Source: Solobacterium sp. | Lineage (GTDB): Bacteria; Bacillota_I; Bacilli_A; Erysipelotrichales; Erysipelotrichaceae | DNA length: 37,819 nucleotides | Direction: 5' to 3' | Assembly: GCA_024693325.1 (NCBI GenBank) | Contig: JAILLA010000103.1 | Location: 1-37,819, forward strand | In this document: positions 31,795 through 37,819 of the stretch, in pieces | How positions within the stretch are numbered: the stretch's first letter is position 1 | How the letters are laid out: each line of letters starts with the position of its first letter | Position numbers and translations under genes: made by a program | The notes under the pieces: model-generated | Databases searched by the model: none | Seen by the model: only the letters and a program-made list of their open reading frames with translations | Told to the model about the DNA's origin: nothing

Positions 31795-32021
31795 AATCCG
31801 ATGAACAGAAGAGTAGCTGTACACGTCCATCAGCGAGCCGGAACAGAGTGGAAGTCCGGCGGCACCGCATACAGTGAACCGCATCTGCGAGGAGTTTTCC
31901 GGAACTGACAGTATGGAAAACCGCAATTCCCCGTTAAGGATCAGAGAGGCCGGTATATTTGTGCCGGCAACCAGAGTGGTACCGCGATCAACAGTCGTCC
32001 CTGGACAAGGGCGGCTTTTTT
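31795..32021 (+). ncRNA. T-box riboswitch (tRNA-sensing leader)
   Basis: Stem I: CAGA (31806-31809), AGAGTA (31810-31815) and GCTGTA (31816-31821) face TACAGT (31870-31875), GAA (31876-31878) and TCTG (31884-31887). AGTA/GAA is the usual loop-E motif of the specifier loop. Distal elements GCGAGCCGG and GTGGAAGTCCGG are also present. Stem III is GCCGG...CCGGC (about 31949-31967). The T-box core AGAGTGGTACCGCG (31973-31986) is near consensus. The terminator is 31994-32015 with six T (32016-32021) and one bulged base. The specifier is ambiguous: the triplet after GAA is CCG (Pro), the next in register with the lower stem is CGC (Arg), and ACC (Thr) overlaps. TGGT implies a tRNA with discriminator A. 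Uncharged tRNA should stabilise the antiterminator and switch on the importer and carboxypeptidase. Confidence 0.93.
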
Positions 32022-32076
32022 GTTCTTAAGGGCCTCCCTGATAGAACATTAACTGTAATAGAAGGAGAAAGAAAAA

Positions 32077-33039
32077 ATGAAAAAGAATCAGATCATGAAG
32101 GCTTCCGCAGCCGCACTGCTCGCATTATCAATGGCAGCCTGCTCATCAGGCTCCGCTTCCACATCAGATGGCAGCGGTACTGCAGCAGAACCCAAAACAG
32201 GAGTCAACTCCACTTACGCATATCTGCTGGATACAACAGATCTTGAAAAACCCGAGCTTGACCTCAGCAATGCCGACGGCGTTCTCAAGAGCATCCTCGA
32301 CAAGGGTGTTATGACGATCTCCACATCACCTGACTATCCCGCAGCGGAATGGATCACGGATGACGGAACGATCTACGGCTCGGAAATGATGCTTGCGAAG
32401 TATATCGCTGACTGCCTGGGTGTTGACCTGGCGATCGAAACGATGGACTTCGGTTCCACACTGGTCGCAGTCGATGCGGGAAAAGCAGATATGGCATTCA
32501 GCGGCTACGGCTGGAAAGCAGACAGAGAAGAATCCTATGAACTGTCAAAAGGCTATATCGGTGATCCGGACAATGACAACTATCATACACTGATCGTCGC
32601 AGCAGGCGATGTTGATAAATACAAGACGCTTGAGGACTTTGTCGGCGCTCATATCCTTGCCCAGGCAAACTCCCTGCAGGAAATGTATGTTACAGACCAG
32701 ATCCTGACGCTTGAAGGCGGCGACAAAACAGAACTCGAAAAAGTAGCTACACTTGACCAGGCAGTTCTCGGACTGGCATCCGGCAAATGCGATGCTGTTG
32801 CGCTTGACGGCAACACTGCTGAAAACTATGTCAAACAGTCCGACGGACAGTTTGCACTGACAGGCGTCAAATTCGATCTTGAAATGTACGGTATCCATGA
32901 AGGAAACGTATGTGCTGCCAAGAAAGGCGAAACAAGCCTGATGGAAACGATCAACACGATCCTCGACTTCGTCAACAGCAAAGACCTGTATAAGACATGG
33001 TACAGCGAAGCAAAGGCGGCTGCAGGCATTGAAGACTGA
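32077..33039 (+). CDS. Polar amino-acid ABC transporter, substrate-binding lipoprotein
   Basis: A 320-residue binding lipoprotein of SBP family 3. The signal ends LSMAAC, with the lipid cysteine at residue 22, followed by a Ser/Gly/Thr-rich linker. The domain shows the family start VMTISTSPDYPAAEW, then GSEMMLAKYIADCLGVDL, FGSTLVAVDAGKADMAFSG and a second-lobe CDAVALDGNTAENYV. The family binds polar or charged amino acids outside the membrane; side-chain specificity cannot be read from sequence. AAGGAG lies nine bases before the ATG. It is the first gene behind the T-box, 55 bases past the leader terminator, so its ligand is probably linked to the amino acid the T-box senses. Confidence 0.93.
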   Translation: MKKNQIMKASAAALLALSMAACSSGSASTSDGSGTAAEPKTGVNSTYAYLLDTTDLEKPELDLSNADGVLKSILDKGVMTISTSPDYPAAEWITDDGTIYGSEMMLAKYIADCLGVDLAIETMDFGSTLVAVDAGKADMAFSGYGWKADREESYELSKGYIGDPDNDNYHTLIVAAGDVDKYKTLEDFVGAHILAQANSLQEMYVTDQILTLEGGDKTELEKVATLDQAVLGLASGKCDAVALDGNTAENYVKQSDGQFALTGVKFDLEMYGIHEGNVCAAKKGETSLMETINTILDFVNSKDLYKTWYSEAKAAAGIED

Positions 33040-33069
33040 CAAGTTCACTTCGAAAAACGGGGGTAAGAC

Positions 33070-33738
33070 ATGGGAAAAGGATTGATAGAAGTATTTCTTG
33101 AATATTGGCCGATCTTTCTGAAGGGTGCGGCCGGAACGCTGCAGTATGCGTTTATCGCCGTATTCTTCGGAACGATTCTCGGCTCACTGGTCGCGATCGG
33201 AAGACTTTCCAAAAGCAGGATCCTCCACGCGATCATCAAGGTCTACGTAACTGTCATCCGCGGAACCCCGCTGCTTGTACAGATGTACATCGCATATTAC
33301 TTCCTGCCGATGGCATTCCCTGTCATGAATGATATCTTCAGCAAGGAATTCACGGTCGTGCTGGCACTGATCATCAACTCCAGCGCATATGTTTCCGAGA
33401 TCATCAGAAGCGGCATCAACTCCGTTGACAAAGGACAGACAGAAGCCGCAAGGTCGCTCGGTCTTACCGCAAGCCATACGATGACGAAGATCATCATGCC
33501 GCAGGCGATCAAGAACATCCTGCCTGCACTTGCCAACGAATATATCGCAATGATCAAGGAAACATCCCTGGCAGGCACGTTCATGATGTACGAACTGATG
33601 TACACCAGGACCCTGCTGGCAAATAAATACCTGTTCTGGCAGCCGCTGTTCATTATCGCCGGCATCTACCTCATTATGACGGTAGTGCTGTCATGGCTGA
33701 TCAGAATGATGGAAAGGAGGTTCGCTGTCAGTGACTGA
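33070..33738 (+). CDS. Polar amino-acid ABC transporter permease
   Basis: A 222-residue permease of the His/Glu/Gln/Arg/opine type. It has about five hydrophobic helices, the N-terminal block [19 protein letters not shown], the [11 protein letters not shown] motif and the ATPase-docking loop [17 protein letters not shown]. One permease gene is present, so it should act as a homodimer. ATG at 33070 follows GGGGG, six bases upstream. It follows the binding protein by 30 bases and overlaps the ATPase gene by 8. Confidence 0.94.
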   Translation: MGKGLIEVFLEYWPIFLKGAAGTLQYAFIAVFFGTILGSLVAIGRLSKSRILHAIIKVYVTVIRGTPLLVQMYIAYYFLPMAFPVMNDIFSKEFTVVLALIINSSAYVSEIIRSGINSVDKGQTEAARSLGLTASHTMTKIIMPQAIKNILPALANEYIAMIKETSLAGTFMMYELMYTRTLLANKYLFWQPLFIIAGIYLIMTVVLSWLIRMMERRFAVSD

Positions 33739-34474
33739 GACAAATAACGTACTGATCGAAACAGTTGACCTGAGAAAGGACTTCGGTGACCTGAAGGTCC
33801 TGAAAGGGATCAATGAAAAGATCATCAAAGGAGAAGTCGTTTCGATCATCGGACCTTCCGGAGGAGGAAAATCAACATTCCTGAGATGCCTGAACCTGCT
33901 GGAGGAGCCTACCGGCGGTCAGGTCATCTTTGAAGGAAATGTACTCGATTCAAAGAGCACCAACCTGGATCTCCATCGTCAGAAGATCGGCATGGTATTC
34001 CAGCAGTTCAATGTATTCCCCCATCTGAGTGTCATGGACAACATCACCCTGGCACCTGTACTGGAAAAGAAAATACCGAAGGATCAGGCTGAGAAAGAAG
34101 CTATGGAGCTTCTGCGGACAGTCGGTCTGGATGACAAAGCAAACGAATACCCGAGAAAGCTCTCAGGCGGACAGAAACAGCGTCTGGCGATCGTCAGGGC
34201 AATGGCGATGCATCCGGATGTCATGCTGTTTGATGAACCGACATCGGCGCTTGACCCGGAAATGGTCAAGGATGTTCTGGACGTCATCAAAAAGCTTGCC
34301 GAATCCGGCATGACCTGTGTTATCGTCACCCATGAAATGGGATTCGCCAGAGAGATATCCGACCGCGTACTGTTCATCGATGACGGGATTATCGCTGAAG
34401 AAGGCACGCCGGAAGAATTATTCGAACATCCGCAGAATCCGCGTACAAAAGAATTCCTCAGCAAGGTACTGTAA
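33731..34474 (+). CDS. Polar amino-acid ABC transporter ATPase
   Basis: A 247-residue ATPase of the GlnQ/HisP/ArtP type. Walker A GPSGGGKS is at 41-48, the signature LSGGQ at 144-148, and Walker B ends D168-E169 ([14 protein letters not shown]). The D-loop and the switch histidine (THEMGFA) follow. It starts with GTG, inside the end of the permease gene (8-base overlap), with AGGAGG ten bases before it, so translation is coupled. With the two preceding genes it completes an amino-acid importer. The carboxypeptidase gene follows 14 bases downstream. Confidence 0.94.
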   Translation: MTETNNVLIETVDLRKDFGDLKVLKGINEKIIKGEVVSIIGPSGGGKSTFLRCLNLLEEPTGGQVIFEGNVLDSKSTNLDLHRQKIGMVFQQFNVFPHLSVMDNITLAPVLEKKIPKDQAEKEAMELLRTVGLDDKANEYPRKLSGGQKQRLAIVRAMAMHPDVMLFDEPTSALDPEMVKDVLDVIKKLAESGMTCVIVTHEMGFAREISDRVLFIDDGIIAEEGTPEELFEHPQNPRTKEFLSKVL

Positions 34475-34488
34475 GAAAGAAGGGCATC

Positions 34489-36165
34489 ATGAAAACAACA
34501 TTCAAGTACGATCATTACTGGCTCTACGATGAAGTGAAAACCAACCTGGAGTATTTCACGGAAACCTATCCTGACCTCTGTTCTCTTGAAAGCATCTGTG
34601 TCACAGAAGAAGGAAGAGACGTTCTGGCACTGACGATCACCAACAAAAAAACAGGTGATCCTTCAACAAAACCTGCATTCCATATCGATGGACTGCACCA
34701 TGCCGGTGAAGTCACAGGTTCCATGGCTGCCCTGCACGCAGCAGACTATCTGCTCAGCAATTACGGCACTGATCTCACAGTCACCAAACTGCTTGATACC
34801 GAGACAGTATATGTGATCCCGAGAGTTTCTCCGGACGGATGTGAGACATATCTCACGACTCCCTATACACTGCGTTCCGTAAACCGTGTTCATAACCCGA
34901 AGGCAGGCGGCATCAAGGAAGAAGACCTGGATGGCGACGGCGTCATCCGTATGATGCGTATCCCTACCGTTTACGGCGCATGGAAAAAAGATGAAGCTGA
35001 TCCAACACGCATGATCTTCAGGGATCCCGGTGATACAGACGGCGAATTCTTCGATATCTATCCGGAAGGCGTCTTCGAACCGTTTGACGGTGATGAGAAC
35101 CTGAAGCGCAAAAAGCCCGACTGGGCACTGGACTTCAACCGTAACTATCCTTACGGCTGGTTCCCTGAAAACAGACAGGCCGGCGCAGGCAAATATCCGC
35201 TGAGCAATCCTGAAACAAAGGCTATGGCAGACTGGATCATTTCCCATCCGAACATCTGTGCTGTTTCAACAAACCATACATCAGGCGGAATCATCCTCTA
35301 CCCTCCCGGAACAAGAAAACCCGAAACTGTTTCCAAGGATGACATCAAGTCCTTCGTACAGATCGCAAAGATGTGCCAGGAAGAAACAGGATATGAACCT
35401 CTGAACATTTATGATTCCTTTATCCAGGATCAGGCAAACTACGATTCCGGCGCATTTGATGACTGGTGCTATCAGTCACAGGGGCTGATCGCCTACACGA
35501 TCGAATTCTGGGATCTGGCTAAGCGTATCGGTGTTCCGTATGACTGGAACGCACGCAGGGCGGAAGATCCTTCTGTCGGCATCAAACGTTTCAATGCCGC
35601 AATGGACTGGGTCAAGGAAAACGCTCCTGAATACTATGTCGACTGGCAGGAATTTGATCACCCTGTATTCGGCAAGGTAGAGCTGGGCGGATTCAACTAT
35701 AAGTTCACACAGCAGAATCCTCCTCAGAAGTTCCTGACGGAAGTCTGCGAGAACATGACCAGGTTCATGGTCCGCTTTGCAAAAGCCGTACCGCACCTGA
35801 TCATCGATACCCTGACAGCAGAAAAAGTATCCGACGGTGTATACAAAGTCACAGCAGTTGTCGGCAACACCGGATATCTCCCTACCAACATCACAGATGA
35901 AGCTGTGAAGATGGGAATTGCGAAATCTGTCAAGGTAACGATCGACGCGGATGTTGTCTCCGGAAAGAAGGAAGACGAGATCGGAAATCTGGACGGCTAC
36001 AGCAGGACAAGAACAGGCTCCGCTTACGGAAACCTTTCTACAATGGCCAACGGCAAGCAGAGAAAGAAGCTTGAATGGATCATCAAGGCTGATGCCGGTA
36101 CTGAAGTAACAGTCTGTGCATCACAGGAAAAAGCAGGCTGTGTAACAGCTGCAGTGATCCTCTGA
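34489..36165 (+). CDS. M14-family zinc carboxypeptidase
   Basis: A 558-residue metallocarboxypeptidase. The zinc ligands are visible as H71-x-x-E74 (HAGE) and H263 (TNHTSGG). The substrate-carboxylate site is N217-R218 (DFNRN) and the catalytic glutamate is E339 (YTIEFWD). An acidic DLDGDG loop (about 147-152) may bind calcium. Residues 430-558 look like a C-terminal beta-sandwich. M14 enzymes remove the C-terminal residue from peptides. There is no signal peptide, so it should act in the cytoplasm on imported or internal peptides. It is the last gene of the T-box operon, ending at a strong terminator. This suggests it releases the amino acid whose tRNA the leader senses. The residue specificity is not determinable by eye. 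Confidence 0.92.
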   Translation: MKTTFKYDHYWLYDEVKTNLEYFTETYPDLCSLESICVTEEGRDVLALTITNKKTGDPSTKPAFHIDGLHHAGEVTGSMAALHAADYLLSNYGTDLTVTKLLDTETVYVIPRVSPDGCETYLTTPYTLRSVNRVHNPKAGGIKEEDLDGDGVIRMMRIPTVYGAWKKDEADPTRMIFRDPGDTDGEFFDIYPEGVFEPFDGDENLKRKKPDWALDFNRNYPYGWFPENRQAGAGKYPLSNPETKAMADWIISHPNICAVSTNHTSGGIILYPPGTRKPETVSKDDIKSFVQIAKMCQEETGYEPLNIYDSFIQDQANYDSGAFDDWCYQSQGLIAYTIEFWDLAKRIGVPYDWNARRAEDPSVGIKRFNAAMDWVKENAPEYYVDWQEFDHPVFGKVELGGFNYKFTQQNPPQKFLTEVCENMTRFMVRFAKAVPHLIIDTLTAEKVSDGVYKVTAVVGNTGYLPTNITDEAVKMGIAKSVKVTIDADVVSGKKEDEIGNLDGYSRTRTGSAYGNLSTMANGKQRKKLEWIIKADAGTEVTVCASQEKAGCVTAAVIL

Positions 36166-36191
36166 CAACATATTCCGAGGGAAAGAAATGG

Positions 36192-36231
36192 ACGCAGAAC
36201 GGTATGCAGTACCGGCTGCGTTCTTTTTTTT
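36192..36231 (+). terminator. Terminator of the T-box operon
   Basis: ACGCAG (36192-36197) pairs with CTGCGT (36216-36221) and the stem continues as CGGTA with TACCG. A run of eight T (36224-36231) follows after TC. Confidence 0.9.
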
Positions 36232-36258
36232 GCTCTTCCCCCTGATCAGTGACAATTG

Positions 36259-36301
36259 TATCACATAGTATATTGCGTTACATAATAGTATGTGATATTG
36301 T
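36259..36301 (+). promoter_or_regulatory. PadR promoter with long dyad operator
   Basis: TATCACATA (36259-36267) and TATGTGATA (36289-36297) are a perfect 9-bp inverted repeat with a 21-nt spacer. TTGCGT (36273-36278), a 17-nt spacer and TATTGT (36296-36301) form a promoter whose -10 overlaps the right arm. ATGT/ACAT elements within it are typical of PadR operators, so autorepression is likely. Confidence 0.6.
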
Positions 36302-36319
36302 ATAGGCGGAGGTAATCAT

Positions 36320-36622
36320 ATGGATGCACAGTTAAAGCGCGGCGTGCTGGATCTCTGTGTGCTGTCACAGCTGAGGAAGAGGGATATGTACGGATATGAA
36401 CTGACGGAAACGATCGCCTCGGAACTGGAGATCACAGCAGGTACATTGTATCTGGTACTGAAAAGACTCAAAGATAATGCATATGTAGAAACATATCTTG
36501 TTGAATCCAGCAGCGGTCCGGCAAGAAAGTATTATCACATTACACCGGAAGGCCTCCGTTACCAGGAAGCCGGAAAAAAAGAATGGGAACAATTTGTGGA
36601 AAGGACAGGCAGACTGTTATGA
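36320..36622 (+). CDS. PadR-family transcriptional regulator
   Basis: A 100-residue winged-helix regulator of the short PadR group. The domain starts LKRGVLDLCVLSQL, with the recognition region YGYELTETIASELEITAGTLY, a wing ending RKYYHITPEG and a short C-terminal helix for dimerisation. These proteins repress a linked membrane or stress operon and are released by a ligand or by a partner protein. GGAGG lies nine bases before the ATG. The last base pairs overlap the next gene (ATGA), so the two are translationally coupled. A 9-bp dyad covers the promoter. Confidence 0.92.
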   Translation: MDAQLKRGVLDLCVLSQLRKRDMYGYELTETIASELEITAGTLYLVLKRLKDNAYVETYLVESSSGPARKYYHITPEGLRYQEAGKKEWEQFVERTGRLL

Positions 36623-37743
36623 AGAGAAATGAATATATCGGTATTCTTGCGGAAGTACTGGCAGATATGGACGCGGAATCACGGAATGAGATCCTGGAAG
36701 AATTTGAACATCACTTTGATGAAGGGATCCGCAGCGGCATGAGTGAAGAAGAGATCTCGGAAGAACTCGGTGATCCCCGTGAAGCTGCAGAAGGAATTAC
36801 GGAACTGTCAGGCAAAGGTGAGCTTTCCCTGAAAAACATACTCTCCGAACTGGCTTCCGTCTTCCGTTCAGCCGGAAGAAGCGGAGACAGTGAACCGGAA
36901 ACGGTCTGCGGATCTCATGACGGGCACTGCGGAAATGTTGTGATCCATACGGACCATGCAAGCGCAGATATGACGATCAGCACCGGTGACAGGTTTGAGT
37001 ATGTATTCCGCAAGGGTATCAATCTGTTCGGCACCAATAACTGCCGGGTGGATCACGAGGTCCGTGATGACACCTTCTTTCTCAATATCTCAGACGGACA
37101 TGGCGATCTCGAACTGACTGTCCCCTGCTGCTGTGACATGATGGAGATCCGTAATACCAGCGGTGATATTATGATCAGGGATATCAATCTTGTTTCTGCG
37201 GACATTAAAAGCGGCAGCGGTGATATCAGGCTTGAACAGACCGATACGGAAAAACTAAGAATCCTGGTACGCAGCGGCGATGTAAACCTGGTAAACGTCA
37301 ATGCACTGAGATCGGAAATAAAACTGAGTTCAGGTGACCTGGAGATGAACTGCTGCAGCGGAAACGCGGAAATTGAAACGGTATCGGGAGACATCGATAT
37401 TTCCGCTCATACCGGAGAGCGTATCGTCATATCCGGCAGATCCGGTGATATCGAACTGGAAACGGATGCGCCGGAGATCGAAGTTTCTTCCGTATCCGGC
37501 GATATCGAGATCGGAACACCCAACAGGATCGCACATATTGAAGTACATTCCGTATCCGGTGACATCGACCTCTCACTGAAAGATCCGGAATGGAGCGCGG
37601 AATTCAGCACAGTCAGCGGAGATCTGAAAAACAAGACCGGCAAACCGGATTACAGAGCAGGCAAGACGCTGAGGATCGGCGAGGGACAGATCAATGTGAT
37701 CGCTTCTTCGGTATCCGGAGACATCAAGGCAGACACATATTAA
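36619..37743 (+). CDS. HAAS (DUF1700) and DUF4097 beta-repeat protein
   Basis: A 374-residue protein. The N-terminal 65 residues are a HAAS/DUF1700 helical domain (YIGILAEVLADMDAESRNEI...ELGDPREAAEGI), which often occurs beside PadR regulators. From about residue 105 it is a DUF4097 right-handed beta-type repeat region with many SGDI motifs (NTSGDIMI, SVSGDIEI, TVSGDIDI, TVSGDLKN and others). This combination is found in proteins of envelope-stress systems such as LiaX. There is no signal peptide or membrane helix, so any surface location would need another route. I chose ATG 36619, which overlaps the PadR stop; the frame can be extended to 36583, inside padR, without support. A terminator follows. 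Confidence 0.88.
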   Translation: MKRNEYIGILAEVLADMDAESRNEILEEFEHHFDEGIRSGMSEEEISEELGDPREAAEGITELSGKGELSLKNILSELASVFRSAGRSGDSEPETVCGSHDGHCGNVVIHTDHASADMTISTGDRFEYVFRKGINLFGTNNCRVDHEVRDDTFFLNISDGHGDLELTVPCCCDMMEIRNTSGDIMIRDINLVSADIKSGSGDIRLEQTDTEKLRILVRSGDVNLVNVNALRSEIKLSSGDLEMNCCSGNAEIETVSGDIDISAHTGERIVISGRSGDIELETDAPEIEVSSVSGDIEIGTPNRIAHIEVHSVSGDIDLSLKDPEWSAEFSTVSGDLKNKTGKPDYRAGKTLRIGEGQINVIASSVSGDIKADTY

Positions 37744-37758
37744 GGACATCATGTACAT

Positions 37759-37780
37759 GGGCAGCTGCGGCTGCCCTTTT
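37759..37780 (+). terminator. Terminator of the PadR/DUF4097 operon
   Basis: GGGCAGC (37759-37765) pairs perfectly with GCTGCCC (37770-37776) over the loop TGCG, followed by four T. It lies 15 bases past the stop. Confidence 0.8.
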
Positions 37781-37819
37781 CATGATCCGGCCATATCAGC
37801 ACATAAGACCGGCTTTCAT

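Noticed and set aside
31870..31883. A firm specifier assignment for the T-box
   Set aside because: CCG, CGC and ACC all fit the loop to some degree, so naming one amino acid would overstate the evidence.
1..37819. CRISPR arrays, insertion sequences, prophage genes, tRNA or rRNA genes
   Set aside because: I looked for regularly spaced short repeats, terminal inverted repeats with transposase-like frames, phage structural genes and tRNA-like cloverleaves, and saw none.

Overview
The window is a stretch of chromosome from a Gram-positive bacterium of moderate GC content, most likely a Bacillota and possibly a gut or oral Erysipelotrichia-type organism. The phylum call rests on a tRNA-sensing T-box leader, lipoprotein signals, strong AGGAGG-type ribosome sites, many U-tailed terminators, PadR plus HAAS/DUF4097 and DUF349/DUF937 proteins, and a Firmicutes-type phosphofructokinase. 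The family-level guess is inference. I see no insertion sequence, phage gene, CRISPR array, tRNA or rRNA.

Layout. Positions 1-4.7 kb (minus strand) carry a ZIP-family metal transporter and a two-gene heterodimeric ABC exporter that ends at a strong terminator. Positions 4.8-10.7 kb hold one giant secreted protein of 1833 residues: signal peptide, acidic linker, two tandem transglutaminase-like units, four BIG2-type Ig domains and seven MBG-like repeats. Its reading frame continues past the stop for 130 more codons, broken only by a second in-frame stop. Positions 10.9-15.3 kb form a minus-strand operon: zinc-ribbon protein, TPM-domain protein, MFS transporter, class C beta-lactamase-like hydrolase. 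An ACT-domain protein follows on the same strand, then a plus-strand DUF349 protein with four helical repeats.

Positions 17.6-20.2 kb (minus) hold an unrecognised protein with a C-terminal zinc ribbon, a MerR regulator, an 83-residue protein and a DUF937 protein with 24-residue tandem repeats. Positions 20.5-25.8 kb (minus) hold an OB-fold-like lipoprotein with its own promoter, and a complete carbohydrate-type ABC importer (ATPase, two permeases, binding protein). The binding protein has an extra membrane helix at its C terminus. Positions 26.0-30.5 kb (plus) carry a MATE efflux pump, a ComEC-like metallo-beta-lactamase-fold lipoprotein, a 6-phosphofructokinase and an FRG-domain protein, each with its own signals. 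An AEC-family permease follows on the minus strand.

Positions 31.76-36.2 kb (plus) form a coherent unit: a near-consensus promoter, a T-box riboswitch, a polar amino-acid ABC importer and a cytoplasmic M14 zinc carboxypeptidase. This looks like a tRNA-controlled module for importing a peptide or amino acid and releasing amino acids from it. The last 1.4 kb is a PadR repressor, with a long dyad over its promoter, translationally coupled to a HAAS-DUF4097 envelope-stress type protein.

The observations most worth following up are the interrupted tail and the cysteine-to-serine change in the giant surface protein, the T-box/transporter/carboxypeptidase unit with its ambiguous specifier codon, and the doubly anchored binding protein.
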